Positions 1-9,255 of a stretch of 64,000 nt of DNA are shown in pieces. The notes under the pieces are model-generated. The model saw only the letters and a program-made list of their open reading frames with translations, was not told the DNA's origin and ran no database searches. The position numbers and the translations under genes are program-made. The DNA lies in the NCBI RefSeq assembly GCF_017114985.1, contig NZ_JABXKP010000064.1, forward strand, positions 124,001 through 188,000, in the 5' to 3' direction. Source of the DNA: Nostoc sp. JL33. Its GTDB lineage: Bacteria; Cyanobacteriota; Cyanobacteriia; Cyanobacteriales; Nostocaceae. Numbering within the stretch: position 1 is the first letter of the stretch; each line of letters opens with the position of its first letter.

Positions 1-84
1 AACCAAACTTAACATTGCACGCCTGATTAAAATTTAGCCCCGCTAGGTAATTACGCGACGGGTTTTTGAGAAGCTGGGTTTAAG

Positions 85-290
85 AGAATCCATGCTGCCC
101 AAAAGCGCTATGCAGGGGAGCCACTGCGGTGAGGCTGCCCCCGTCTTGGCGGTTCCCGTCGTTAGCGCTAGCGGTAGCGAGGAACGAGCGTCTGGGGGAC
201 TGCCGTTCGCCCTTGGCGTGCCGGAGGCATCACCCGAAGGGTCTTGGGGTCTTCCCAAGTGGAGCAAGTGGCGTGGAAACTACAGGTGTT
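85..290. repeat. GC-rich dispersed-repeat cluster in the first spacer
   Basis: The first 1,055 bases hold no convincing gene. This stretch is much more GC-rich than its surroundings and is made of short palindromic pieces (for example GCCGGAGGCATCACCCGAAG and GGGTCTTGGGGTCTTCCCAAG-like segments) of the kind scattered through Nostoc spacers. Open frames on both strands here look like shadows of the repeat. The rest of 291-950 is AT-rich with two hairpins listed separately. Confidence 0.4.
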
Positions 291-606
291 TGATTGTCTA
301 GAGTGAAGGTAATTTTACGCCATTAGACTCTGATTTTTAACTACGAGGAACTGCCGGTGAACCCAATTTTCCCACATGTAGAATCGGTAACAATTAGGTC
401 AGCAGCTTAATAAGCAGTGAGGGCGAACCTTATCTTCATTATTGTAGATTTAGAGCGCACTTCCAGAAAATAGTTCTAGATATCTAGTTGGGTAATTAGT
501 ATAGCATTGCAGGCAAGGCTACCCACGTAAGTTAAGAGTAGCCAAAAATTTCCTCAAAAAAGAGCTACTGCTACAATTGGGACACCAGAGTAAGTAAGAA
601 TATTAC

Positions 607-652
607 CTTGATAGGCCAGAGCAGAGAGTTATACCTGCTCTGGCCTATCAAG
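607..652. repeat. Perfect 18-bp inverted repeat, 10-nt loop
   Basis: CTTGATAGGCCAGAGCAG at 607-624 is exactly complementary to 635-652. No T-tract follows on either strand, so a terminator is not favoured; a palindromic mobile repeat or an RNA hairpin is more likely. Confidence 0.6.
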
Positions 653-888
653 AAACTGATGACACATATTCACGATTGCTGAGTAAGAAGTAGTACTGAT
701 GAATCTTTCCACTCAGTACTCAACCTTAACTTGTCACGAATCCTTTCTGGGGGTTTAAGTAAAGAGCAACTCACAAACGGTAAGTATTTTAGGCTCTGAT
801 CTTTATCCCCGTTACAAAACTAAATAATGAAAGCGTTGCTGTAGCCAGTCCGCGTACTCCCAATCCGGTTCGGATAAGATCCCCCCGC

Positions 889-914
889 CTCCTCTTTACG
901 GGGGTAAAGAGGAG
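889..914. repeat. 11-bp inverted repeat, GGGG loop
   Basis: CTCCTCTTTAC (889-899) pairs perfectly with GTAAAGAGGAG (904-914) and is flanked by C-runs. It is a compact hairpin in the spacer downstream of ndhF and resembles the core of dispersed C-rich Nostoc palindromes. Confidence 0.5.
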
Positions 915-953
915 AAAAAGCCCCCCAATTTATCGTAAATTGCTGAGTATCAG

Positions 954-984
954 CCAAAAAAAAAGGAGTCTAAATTAGGCTCCT
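954..984 (-). terminator. Rho-independent terminator of ndhF
   Basis: On the minus strand AGGAG..CTCCT forms a short stem followed by a run of about nine T. It lies 70 bp beyond the ndhF stop codon. A second hairpin (GGGCGGT / ACCGCCC, 1004-1022) lies between the two. Confidence 0.7.
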
Positions 985-1055
985 AAGTCAACTTCAGGTG
1001 AAAGGGCGGTTTCTAACCGCCCGCCAGTTGCTTCTCCCAGTTGACACTACAGAAA

Positions 1056-3158
1056 TCAGGTGACACCAAAGACAATCACTAAGCCCAAAACCGCCCCAAA
1101 CACAATCAAGGCGTAGAATTGAGCGCGACCGTTTTCTAGGTACTTCAGACCTTCACCACTGACAAGGGTAAAAAAGCCTGTGAGATTAACAGCACCATCA
1201 ACAACCCGGAAGTCAACTTCCATAACTTGTCTAGCTAGGCGACGCAAGCCGAGGACAAAAACGCGATGGTAAATGTCATCAAAGTACCACTTGTTGAGGG
1301 ATAACTCGTAAAGTGGTTTGATTTTAGCAGCGATCGCCGCCGCGTCAATCTTACCTCGCAAATACATCAGCGAAGCTAAGGTAATCGCAATCAAAGAAAT
1401 TCCCACTGAGGCACCCGCCATGATGTAGAATTCCGTCGGATTGAACTCGGCAGCCTTTTCTAGAACTTCGGTGAGAGTTTCGCTAGGAGGAAAGATAAAC
1501 TCTTCAAAATAATTCGCATAGGGAGTTCCTAGCAAACCAATCAAAATCGAAGGCACAGCCAACAGTGCCAACGGCAGAGTCATTGTCCACGGCGACTCAT
1601 GAGGAGAATCGCTATGATGCCCGTGGGAGTCATGGGAATCATGGTGTTCACCAGTTGCCGCCAATTCTCCTTTTTTCATCGCCCCAGGCCCAAAATTCGG
1701 GACTGGTTCTCCTGACTCTAATTCCAGGACAATTGTCGCTTGTGCCTTCTTGAGTTTTTGCTTGATTTTCTCGTCATTACCCCGGAATTTGCCTTCAAAT
1801 GTCGAGAAATACATTCTAAACATATAGAAAGCCGTAATCCCGGCAGTTAGCCAGCCGATAAACCAGAGAAATGGGTTAGCCTCAAAAGCCTTCCCCAGAA
1901 TTTCATCTTTTGACCAGAAGCCAGCAAAGGGCGGAATACCAGAAATTGCCAAGCAACCAATCAAAAAGGTAGTTGCGGTGACGGGCATATACTTTCGCAG
2001 TCCACCCATCAAGCGCATATCTTGCGCTAAAGCGGGGTCGTGACCGACGACACCTTCCATGCCGTGAATTACTGAACCTGAACCCAAGAACAGCATCGCC
2101 TTAAAATAGGCGTGGGTCATCAGGTGGAATAGTCCAGCACTGTAGGAACCTATTCCCATTGCCATCACCATGTAACCAAGTTGGGAAATGGTGGAGTAAG
2201 CCAAGCCCTTTTTGATGTCGTTTTGGGTAATGGCAATAGTTGCCCCCAAAAATGCCGTAAATGCCCCAGTAAAGGCAATGACGTTCATTGCTGCTGGAAC
2301 GTGTTCAAATACTGGGTACATCCGGGCAATCAGGAAAACACCCGCAGCCACCATTGTTGCCGCGTGAATCAAGGCAGAAATGGGGGTGGGGCCTTCCATT
2401 GCATCTGGTAGCCAGACGTGGAGGGGGAATTGGGCAGATTTAGCAACTGGCCCTAAGAAAACTAAAATCGCAAACAGGACAGCGAGAAAATTGCTGATCG
2501 AACCTGATTCGACAAGTTGAGCGAGGCGATCGCCCATGACATTAAATTCAAAGCTTCCTGTTGCCCAGTACAGCCCCAAAATGCCGAGTAACAAACCAAA
2601 GTCACCCACGCGGTTGGTCACAAACGCTTTTTGAGCGGCATCGGCTGCTGACTTGCGATCGTACCAAAAGCCGACCAGCAAGTAGGAACACATTCCGACC
2701 AGTTCCCAGAATATATAAATCTGTACTAGGTTGGGACTGAGTACCAGACCTAACATTGAAGAGCCAAATAAACTCAGGTAAGCATAAAACCGCACGTAAC
2801 CAGGATCGTGAGCCATGTAGCCATCGGTGTAAACCATGACTAAGAAGGCTACCGTTGTCACAATCACCAGCATTAGGGCTGTTAGGTGGTCAATAGTGTA
2901 GCCCATGTTCAGGTGAAAATTACCTGCTGCCGCCCACTCCAAGGTGCGGATATAAGTCGCGTGTCCCTGAATTTGACTCCATAGCAAGGCAAACGACAGC
3001 CCCATAGCTGCTCCCATCAGGGAGATAATCACCACAGCGTTAAGCTGTCGTAGGCGGTTTGTCAACTGATTGAACGAGATTAATCCTAGACCGACCAGCA
3101 TTGCCCCAAAAAGAGGTAATACTGGAATCAGCCAGGCATACTGATAGATTACTTCCAT
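1056..3158 (-). CDS. ndhF: NAD(P)H-quinone oxidoreductase subunit 5 (NdhF1 type)
   Basis: Membrane subunit of the cyanobacterial NDH-1 complex, a proton-pumping antiporter-like subunit in the thylakoid used in respiration and cyclic electron flow. The roughly 700-residue length fits NdhF1. The core (about residues 65-430) has the family signatures: an acidic residue in IFWELVGMCSYLL, and KSAQFPLHVWLPDAMEGPTP with its following HAAT and TQNDIKKGLAYSTISQLGYM segments. A His-rich cytosolic loop (HHDSHDSHGHH, about residue 520) precedes the last helices. The sequence resembles the respiratory NdhF1 form more than the CO2-uptake NdhF3/F4 forms, a judgement made from memory. ATG at 3158 is preferred over an in-frame GTG at 3161. 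No other ndh gene is present in the window. Confidence 0.93.
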   Translation of the reverse strand: MEVIYQYAWLIPVLPLFGAMLVGLGLISFNQLTNRLRQLNAVVIISLMGAAMGLSFALLWSQIQGHATYIRTLEWAAAGNFHLNMGYTIDHLTALMLVIVTTVAFLVMVYTDGYMAHDPGYVRFYAYLSLFGSSMLGLVLSPNLVQIYIFWELVGMCSYLLVGFWYDRKSAADAAQKAFVTNRVGDFGLLLGILGLYWATGSFEFNVMGDRLAQLVESGSISNFLAVLFAILVFLGPVAKSAQFPLHVWLPDAMEGPTPISALIHAATMVAAGVFLIARMYPVFEHVPAAMNVIAFTGAFTAFLGATIAITQNDIKKGLAYSTISQLGYMVMAMGIGSYSAGLFHLMTHAYFKAMLFLGSGSVIHGMEGVVGHDPALAQDMRLMGGLRKYMPVTATTFLIGCLAISGIPPFAGFWSKDEILGKAFEANPFLWFIGWLTAGITAFYMFRMYFSTFEGKFRGNDEKIKQKLKKAQATIVLELESGEPVPNFGPGAMKKGELAATGEHHDSHDSHGHHSDSPHESPWTMTLPLALLAVPSILIGLLGTPYANYFEEFIFPPSETLTEVLEKAAEFNPTEFYIMAGASVGISLIAITLASLMYLRGKIDAAAIAAKIKPLYELSLNKWYFDDIYHRVFVLGLRRLARQVMEVDFRVVDGAVNLTGFFTLVSGEGLKYLENGRAQFYALIVFGAVLGLVIVFGVT

Positions 3159-3240
3159 CACTGACGCCTACTTTTAGAATTCTTAATTAGTGTGTCGGAA
3201 CTGTTAATAATTGTGACACACACCCTTTAGGATAAAATAA

Positions 3241-3264
3241 CCCACCCAATGCTGATTGGGTGGG
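3241..3264 (-). terminator. Hairpin between the thioredoxin gene and ndhF
   Basis: CCCACCCAAT (3241-3250) pairs with ATTGGGTGGG (3255-3264), a perfect 10-bp stem with a 4-nt loop. On the minus strand it is followed by TTATTTTAT, suiting a terminator for the thioredoxin transcript ahead of ndhF. Confidence 0.5.
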
Positions 3265-3298
3265 GTGTTAAGCATGGTTTTAGATTTCGCCATTTATC

Positions 3299-3340
3299 AT
3301 AGGCGATTTGTCATAGGCGATTTGTCATAGGCGATTTGTC
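3299..3340. repeat. Three tandem copies of a 14-bp unit
   Basis: ATAGGCGATTTGTC is repeated three times without change (3299-3312, 3313-3326, 3327-3340). It is followed by GCCCAATGCCCC-type short repeats. The 392-base spacer 3162-3554 holds no gene otherwise. Confidence 0.8.
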
Positions 3341-3554
3341 ATAAGTCCTATGCCCAATGCCCCTCAGGAGTTTTAAGTGCTGAAAAGCCAGTGCGCCCTT
3401 GCGGCTCTTTGCCCACTTGCCCCTTGCGCGTCTCCCCAACTCCAAAAGACGCTGCTTGGCGTTGCTGAGTATTGAGTCGAGAATCTTACTTCTTTACTCA
3501 GAACTGGGAACTGTTTTGTCTCCATGCACAATGCCCATCAAGCTGACCGACACT

Positions 3555-3923
3555 CTAAGTCCACTGTTTTTGAACTTTTGTAGATTGTGGGGCAACTACT
3601 GTAGCTGGCTTTAATCTCTCTAAAGCTAGACGTAAATCTTCTGTGCCGCGAAAGCTTTCCAAGCGATGGCGAATAGTGCCATTTTCAATCAATAGTAAAG
3701 TGGGTAGTGATTTTAGCCTATAAGTAGTAGACAATTTAAAATTTTGATCGGCGTTAACCCCAACTAATTTAATTTCCTCCCCGCATTGGGCTTGAAATTG
3801 CAACAACAGTGGGTGGATAATCCGACACAAGCCACACCAGGGTGCTTCAAAATTAACTAAAACAGGAATAGGAGATTCTAAAACTTCTTGAGTAAATGTC
3901 CGCTCACTAACCGACAACACCAT
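3555..3923 (-). CDS. Thioredoxin with WCGLC active site
   Basis: A single-domain thioredoxin of 122 residues, a cytosolic dithiol-disulfide oxidoreductase. The fold is visible as VLVNFEAPWCGLC (Cys30 and Cys33), the VNAD strand, and the cis-proline loop SLPTLLL. The usual CGPC motif is replaced by CGLC. I recall this as a mark of the cyanobacterial TrxC class, so substrate range and redox potential may differ from TrxA/TrxB. The C-terminus runs about 15 residues past the domain (VVAPQSTKVQKQWT). The start codon is preceded by AAGAGG. The gene is 394 bp upstream of ndhF on the same strand and is probably a separate transcript. Confidence 0.85.
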   Translation of the reverse strand: MVLSVSERTFTQEVLESPIPVLVNFEAPWCGLCRIIHPLLLQFQAQCGEEIKLVGVNADQNFKLSTTYRLKSLPTLLLIENGTIRHRLESFRGTEDLRLALERLKPATVVAPQSTKVQKQWT

Positions 3924-4425
3924 GATACCTCTTGGATTATAAGGTTTTTATATCAAACTACCGATCAGCACTGAATATCAGTAGTGCTGAGTTCCGTTAG
4001 CGGATAGCTAGGGTTTAGCCCACGCTGAGTAGAAGTCCATAACTCAAGTTAGGGGATTGAATGAGGAACTGGTTTCTTTTTCTTTTAAAGTGGGGGCGCT
4101 TTTAAGAACCAAATCTCAGGATACAGAATAATTAGGCAAAAATTCAGCGCCTTGATGTGTCTGTGATCAAAAAGCGATCGTGAAAGTCGCGCTGGCTTTT
4201 TTGGATCTTAAACTCTTGATTGCCTTCTCTACCTGGGAATTTGACTGAATCTGCCACTTACTCCCAAGCAAAAGCAACTGAGCAACAACTACCAACATAA
4301 AATTTTAAGCTGACTGAACGCACCTCCACTCATAGATGTTTGAACTTATCGTACATTGATTTGGGGGCAATTGATAAGCAGAAACTCTGAAATAAATAAG
4401 AATTTCTGCTGACACTGGGGATCGC
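3924..4425. other. 500-base spacer without a gene
   Basis: No coding sequence is supported here. AAAAAGC..GCTTTTT around 4163-4202, with an inner GCGA/TCGC pair, could fold into a bidirectional terminator-like hairpin serving the minus-strand gene that ends at 4426. Otherwise nothing stands out. Confidence 0.4.
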
Positions 4426-5148
4426 CTAAATTTCCCATGTTATCCTACTAGTTGCTTCCAGCAACAGAGGGTGCGACCACCAAAGCAAAGCTATAAAAAT
4501 CGCAACTCCTAAATAGGCAGGGCGGAGAAATTCCTGCCATTTGATCGATTGACGTCCATCGATAATTGCTTTGAAGGGAATAATTGAAGTCCGTTGTTTG
4601 GCAATTTCAAAGGCTTCCCCATAGCGATGCAAGAGGCGGCGATCCCCGTGCCAAACCCCAAACAAGTGATGCAACACCAATCCAATGGATGTCACAAGGG
4701 TAAATGTAGTACCTAGCCAGAGAGTATGGGCAACACACCAAATTATTTGTCCCACCATCTGGGGATGACGGGTAATCCGAATAATTCCTGTTTCGTAAAG
4801 ATGAACTTGGGGCTTTTGAATGGCAGCAATTTCTAGTAGATTGAAGGTAGCAGGATATAAAAACAAAAACGAGATCGCTGACAGCAGCCAAACAAATTCT
4901 CGCACTCCTAGCACCCCTTGTACCTGCCAAAGTTGCAAACCATCATAGCGGTGCCCAAAAAAGTAAATAATTAATATCACCGCTAACGGGAGGCTAACTA
5001 ATGCAAACAGAATGCGATAAAGCCTTGGCCCAATGTATTTTTCTGCCCAAGGGCGTAAAGCAGCGCCTCCACTGTGAGCGATCGCAAATACTATTTGTAA
5101 CCCCAGTATGACAAAATGACTAGGTGTCAACCAAGAAATTAGCAGCAT
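4426..5148 (-). CDS. NnrU / Z-ISO family membrane protein, candidate 15-cis-zeta-carotene isomerase
   Basis: A polytopic membrane protein of about 240 residues. Plant Z-ISO, which isomerises 15-cis-zeta-carotene in carotenoid synthesis, belongs to the same NnrU family. The residues seen here closely follow what I recall of Z-ISO: AHSGGAALRPWAEKYIG, HRYDGLQLWQVQG, YPATFNLLEIAA, RITRHPQMVGQIIWCVAHT, HHLFGVWHGDRRL, RYGEAFE and AIIDGRQ. His residues in HSGG, RHPQ and HH are candidate heme or metal ligands. Five or six hydrophobic segments are visible. It is divergent from rbcR. The first ATG is at 5148, with an in-frame GTG at 5154. The alternative is a generic NnrU protein of unknown role. Confidence 0.75.
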   Translation of the reverse strand: MLLISWLTPSHFVILGLQIVFAIAHSGGAALRPWAEKYIGPRLYRILFALVSLPLAVILIIYFFGHRYDGLQLWQVQGVLGVREFVWLLSAISFLFLYPATFNLLEIAAIQKPQVHLYETGIIRITRHPQMVGQIIWCVAHTLWLGTTFTLVTSIGLVLHHLFGVWHGDRRLLHRYGEAFEIAKQRTSIIPFKAIIDGRQSIKWQEFLRPAYLGVAIFIALLWWSHPLLLEATSRITWEI

Positions 5149-5360
5149 ATACACGAGTGAAATAATTTAGAGAAAATGGAACTCAGTACAACCAATACCA
5201 CAAAGTATTCAAAAGGAGACTTTAGTCAAGATGTTGTGCTAATGTCTTTTTCGAGTCAAGCCTTCAAGTTTAATATGCAACAAATCATGACTGGCTGATT
5301 GCTGCCAAAGGTGATTTGTTGCGTGCATCCGCTCCTTTTAAAGTTTGTGGTTTGAGCCTT

Positions 5361-6374
5361 ATGTCTGACCTTCCTTTCACTTTAGATCAGTTACGTATTC
5401 TGAAAGCGATCGCTCAAGAAGGAAGCTTCAAGCGTGCCGCCGATAGTCTTTACGTTTCCCAACCTGCCGTGAGCTTGCAAGTCCAAAATCTCGAACGGCA
5501 GCTAGATGTCCCCTTATTCGACCGGGGAGGACGACGCGCCCAATTAACCGAAGCCGGGCATCTACTCCTCAGCTACGGTGAAAAAATCCTCAGTCTGTGT
5601 CAGGAAACCTGCCGCGCGATCGAGGATTTACAAAATCTCCAAGGCGGTACTTTGATTGTCGGTGCTTCTCAAACCACCGGCACTTATCTTTTGCCCAGAA
5701 TGATCGGCATGTTCCGACAAAAATATCCAGATGTGGCAGTGCAATTACACGTCCACTCCACTAGGCGAACTGCTTGGAGTGTCGCTAACGGACAAGTTGA
5801 TCTGGCGATTATTGGCGGTGAAATTCCCGGTGAACTATCAGAATCTTTAGAAGTTATTCCTTACGCTGAAGACGAGCTAGCGCTGATTCTACCTGTCTTT
5901 CATCCCTTTGCCAAACTTGAAAAAATCCAAAAAGAAGACCTATATAAATTACAATTCATTGCCCTAGATTCCCAATCGACTATCCGCAAAGTAATTGACC
6001 AAGTGCTATCACGCTGTGAGATTGATACCAGACGTTTTAAGGTTGAAATGGAATTGAATTCCATTGAAGCAATTAAGAATGCTGTGCAATCGGGTTTGGG
6101 GGCTGCCTTTGTCTCAACTAGTGCGATCGCTAAAGAGTTACAAATGGGTGTTCTGCACTGTGCCAACATTGAAGGCGTTGTCGTCAAACGGACACTGTGG
6201 CTGATTTTTAATCCTAATCGTTATAGATCCAAGGCCGCAGAAGCTTTTAGTCGAGAAATTTTGCCCCAGTTTGCTAACCCTGGATGGAATCAAGATGTGT
6301 TAATATTGGCACAAAAAACCATAGTGGTAAGTACCTTGGATGGAGCAACGCCCATCTCATCCGGCGAAGGCTAA
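5361..6374 (+). CDS. rbcR: LysR-type regulator, RbcR family
   Basis: A LysR-type transcription factor. The N-terminal winged helix-turn-helix (about residues 8-66, [20 protein letters not shown]) is followed by a LysR substrate-binding domain (about 95-300, beginning [20 protein letters not shown]). The sequence matches cyanobacterial and red-plastid RbcR as I recall it, a regulator of carbon-fixation genes. ATG at 5361 gives the conserved start [18 protein letters not shown]; longer readings from TTG at 5316 add an unconserved leader. The last 25 or so residues past NPGWNQDV look like an unconserved tail. The divergent neighbour is the Z-ISO candidate, so the 212-bp spacer likely carries both promoters. 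Confidence 0.85.
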   Translation: MSDLPFTLDQLRILKAIAQEGSFKRAADSLYVSQPAVSLQVQNLERQLDVPLFDRGGRRAQLTEAGHLLLSYGEKILSLCQETCRAIEDLQNLQGGTLIVGASQTTGTYLLPRMIGMFRQKYPDVAVQLHVHSTRRTAWSVANGQVDLAIIGGEIPGELSESLEVIPYAEDELALILPVFHPFAKLEKIQKEDLYKLQFIALDSQSTIRKVIDQVLSRCEIDTRRFKVEMELNSIEAIKNAVQSGLGAAFVSTSAIAKELQMGVLHCANIEGVVVKRTLWLIFNPNRYRSKAAEAFSREILPQFANPGWNQDVLILAQKTIVVSTLDGATPISSGEG

Positions 6375-6599
6375 AATCAGGTCATTTGTCCTTTGTTTTT
6401 TTATAAATGACCAATGGCCAAATAATTCGTAATTCGTAATTCATACTTCCTAATTATTAGCCCATTGATGTTCGTGCAGGGTGCCGTAGGCAAACCAGGG
6501 GTTTGGCATCAAAAAAAAGTTTGCTGTTCTTGATTAAGAAATTTAGTTGCTCTGTAAGCTGAACTAATTACTGTCTTCGTCACGCAAAATGAGTTTGCG

Positions 6600-6722
6600 T
6601 ACTCCTGCAAAGAAGTAAGCTACGCCTCCGGTCTCGTAGAGAGCGTCATTACGAATTACGTAGCTTGCTTCTCGCCTTCTCTACGAGACGCTACGCGAAT
6701 GGCGAGTATTACGAATTATTTT
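6600..6722. repeat. Composite spacer of dispersed palindromic repeats
   Basis: The 361-base spacer after rbcR is repeat-derived. It contains CTTCTCTACGAGACGC (6676-6691), whose reverse complement recurs at 49477-49492 inside the topoisomerase gene and at 57446-57461. Several copies of the phrase ATTACGAATTA surround it, and TAATTCGTAATTCGTAATTC lies near 6425. No gene is seen. Confidence 0.7.
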
Positions 6723-6736
6723 GACTAATTACGAAA

Positions 6737-8143
6737 ATGGAAGTTTACTGCACTCGTCCACGTTGTCCACGCCCACAAAACTATTTTGCCGATTTAGATG
6801 ATATTACGACGCTGAGAACAATGCAGCAGAAGTACTGTATTACCTGCGGTATGCCACTGATGCTAGATGGTCGATACGTGACAACGAAGCTGCTGGGAAG
6901 GGGCGGGTTTGGAGCAGCCTTTTTGGCACGCGATCGCCGGATACCTGGAATGCGTCAATGTGTAGTTAAGCAGTTTCAACCAGCAGGAAATTTAAGCTCA
7001 ACTCAATTGCAACAAGCACAGTTAATGTTTGAGAGAGAGGCAGAAGCTTTAGCACAACTTGGTAATGATCACGACCAAATTCCTGACTTGTTTGCCTTCT
7101 TTCCAGTGATAGTTAATGGCTTGCAACCAGGAGAGCAAGACCAATTTTTTTACTTAGCACAAGAATACATTGATGGGCAAAACTTAGAGGAAGAATTAGT
7201 TCAAAATGGCAAATTCTCTGAACAGCAAGTTATGGAGGTGCTACAAGAAATCCTGAAGGTGCTAAAGTTTGTCCATCACAGAGGCATTATCCACAGAGAC
7301 ATCAAACCTTCTAATATAATGCGTCGTCGTGATGGTAAACTTTTTTTACTAGACTTTGGCGCAGTTAAGCAAGTAACAAACGCTGCACTTGGTTCTGCTG
7401 CTTCTTCCACAGGAATTTATTCTATGGGATTTGCACCGCCTGAGCAGATGGCTGGGGGTCAAGTATTCCCATCTACAGATTTATACGCCTTGGCTGTAAC
7501 TCTTATTACTTTGTTGACAAATCAGGAAGCAATTGAATTATTTGATGCCTATAGCAACCAGTTCAAATGGCGATCGCAAGTGAGTGTAAACCCTCGCCTT
7601 GCTGACATTTTAGACAAGATGTTGCTACCTGCTCCTAATCAGCGCTTCCAGTCAGCCCAGGAGGTTTTAGATGCACTTAACTCACAGCCTCAAGCCCCTA
7701 CACAACTTAATTCGCCTTCTATAACACTTCCGCCACAACCACAACCAGCCAAAAGTTCTAGTCCCGTCGTCCCCCGCCGTCCACCAACTCAACCAGCGTT
7801 TTCTACACTGGAATTATTAAGTGGGGCGGCCTTTAGTGGGTTTGAGGGTGCATTGATCGCGATCGCTCTCTTTAGTATAGTAAAATCACTAATACCGACT
7901 TTGATTATTTCCGCCCTGATTTTAGGTATACTAATTTTTGTCCAAACCAGGCGGTGGATTGAAAAGTTCGATTTATTAATTATTCCGACAATTACTTTTG
8001 CGATTATTTTTTTTCTCCCCTTTTTACAAGGGGGTATTGGCATTCAGGCAGTAGTTGTTTTAGCAGTTGCAGCAGGCTTAGTAACCATATCACTAACAGC
8101 CGTATTTCGACTTATTTATAAATTATTATCTCTCTTACTTTAA
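6737..8143 (+). CDS. Membrane-bound Ser/Thr protein kinase with N-terminal Cys motif
   Basis: A Hanks-type kinase of 468 residues. Cys5, Cys10, Cys34 and Cys37 form a short possible zinc-binding head. The kinase domain (about 45-315) is complete: glycine loop GRGGFGAAF, Lys78 in VVKQF, catalytic HRDIKPSN, DFG in LLDFGAVK, and APPEQM in place of APE. A Pro-rich linker (about 320-355) leads to four C-terminal hydrophobic segments, so the kinase domain should face the cytoplasm. The cognate sensor could be the three anchored binding proteins encoded just downstream on the same strand, beginning 26 bp after the stop codon. That pairing is inference. Confidence 0.88.
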   Translation: MEVYCTRPRCPRPQNYFADLDDITTLRTMQQKYCITCGMPLMLDGRYVTTKLLGRGGFGAAFLARDRRIPGMRQCVVKQFQPAGNLSSTQLQQAQLMFEREAEALAQLGNDHDQIPDLFAFFPVIVNGLQPGEQDQFFYLAQEYIDGQNLEEELVQNGKFSEQQVMEVLQEILKVLKFVHHRGIIHRDIKPSNIMRRRDGKLFLLDFGAVKQVTNAALGSAASSTGIYSMGFAPPEQMAGGQVFPSTDLYALAVTLITLLTNQEAIELFDAYSNQFKWRSQVSVNPRLADILDKMLLPAPNQRFQSAQEVLDALNSQPQAPTQLNSPSITLPPQPQPAKSSSPVVPRRPPTQPAFSTLELLSGAAFSGFEGALIAIALFSIVKSLIPTLIISALILGILIFVQTRRWIEKFDLLIIPTITFAIIFFLPFLQGGIGIQAVVVLAVAAGLVTISLTAVFRLIYKLLSLLL

Positions 8144-8169
8144 AAAACTCCTGCTGCTAACAGCTACCT

Positions 8170-9213
8170 ATGTCTCAGAAAAACGAAACACTTAGTCTTT
8201 TCTTAGCTGTTGTGATCACCAGTGGTTTAATCTTTGGTGGTCTATGGTTTTTTATGGAACGGTGGGCGCAATTAAGTGGAACTGTTACTAAACCTTCGGA
8301 AACTGGCAATACAGGTAATCCCGTAAACCAATTTGTCAACAAATGTAACGTGGCAAATCTCCCAGAGGGGACATTCAATTATGGTGGTAGTACAACCTGG
8401 GCACCCATCCGTAAAGACGTAGACTCCGTACTGCAAAACCTGTGTCCTCGGTTTATTTTACGTTACACTCAACCTCCTTCAGGTCAACCAGGATCTGGAA
8501 CTGGTATTCGGATGTTGATAGATAATCAACTAGCTTTTTCTCAATCTTCTCGCTCAGTTAAAGCTGAAGAAAATACAGAAGCTAGACAAAAAGGATTTAG
8601 TTTGAAAGAAATTCCGGTGGGAATTGATGGGATTGCGATCGCAGTTAACCACAATCTCAACATCCCTGGTATAACTGTCGCCCAACTCAAAAACATCTAC
8701 ACAGGCAAGATTACCAACTGGCAAGAAGTAGGTGGGCCAAATTTACCAATTACAGTCTACTCTCGTAGCAAAGAAGCCGGAGGTACAGTGGAATTCTTTG
8801 TTGAAAATATTCTAAATAAAGAGAATTTCGGTGCCAACGTTAGTTATGTTGCCACCACCACGGAAGCGGTACGAAAAGTAGCTGCAAGTCCTGGCGGAAT
8901 TTACTATGCTTCTGCCCCAGAGGTTGTACCCCAGTGTACGATTAAGTCCATACCACTAGGGCGCACAAGCGGTCAATTTGTGCCTCCCTACCAAGAACCC
9001 TTTGTACCTGCATCTGAATGTCCCACTAAACGTAATCAGTTGAATAGTCAAGCATTTCGTAGCGGAGACTATGCAATTACCCGCAATTTATTTGTAATCG
9101 TTAAACAAAATGGTCAAACAGATCAGCAAGCAGGCGTTGCTTATGCAAATTGGCTGCTGACACCTGAAGGTCAAGAACTGATTGAAAAGGCTGGATTTGT
9201 CAGACTTAAATGA
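8170..9213 (+). CDS. PstS-like phosphate-binding family protein, N-terminally anchored
   Basis: A 347-residue protein of the PBP-like (PstS) superfamily. It starts MSQKNET, then has one hydrophobic segment (about 9-30) that looks like a membrane anchor, a linker, and the binding domain: NYGGSTTWAPIR, PGSGTGIRMLIDNQ, SQSSRSV, IPVGIDGIAIAVN and IYTGKITNW. Those segments correspond to the ligand-loop regions of PstS-type receptors. No transporter permease or ATPase is nearby. It is a paralogue of the protein at 10944-11990 and shares its N-terminus with both downstream neighbours. It starts 26 bp after the kinase stop, which suggests cotranscription. The ligand is unknown; phosphate binding is only a family expectation. 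Confidence 0.82.
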   Translation: MSQKNETLSLFLAVVITSGLIFGGLWFFMERWAQLSGTVTKPSETGNTGNPVNQFVNKCNVANLPEGTFNYGGSTTWAPIRKDVDSVLQNLCPRFILRYTQPPSGQPGSGTGIRMLIDNQLAFSQSSRSVKAEENTEARQKGFSLKEIPVGIDGIAIAVNHNLNIPGITVAQLKNIYTGKITNWQEVGGPNLPITVYSRSKEAGGTVEFFVENILNKENFGANVSYVATTTEAVRKVAASPGGIYYASAPEVVPQCTIKSIPLGRTSGQFVPPYQEPFVPASECPTKRNQLNSQAFRSGDYAITRNLFVIVKQNGQTDQQAGVAYANWLLTPEGQELIEKAGFVRLK

Positions 9214-9255
9214 TCAAAGCGGTTAGATTTATTTTTATTTAATTCAAATTTGTTC

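Noticed and set aside
92-301. Open frames on both strands at the left edge
   Set aside because: They coincide with a GC-rich palindromic repeat, show no domain, and have no convincing ribosome site.
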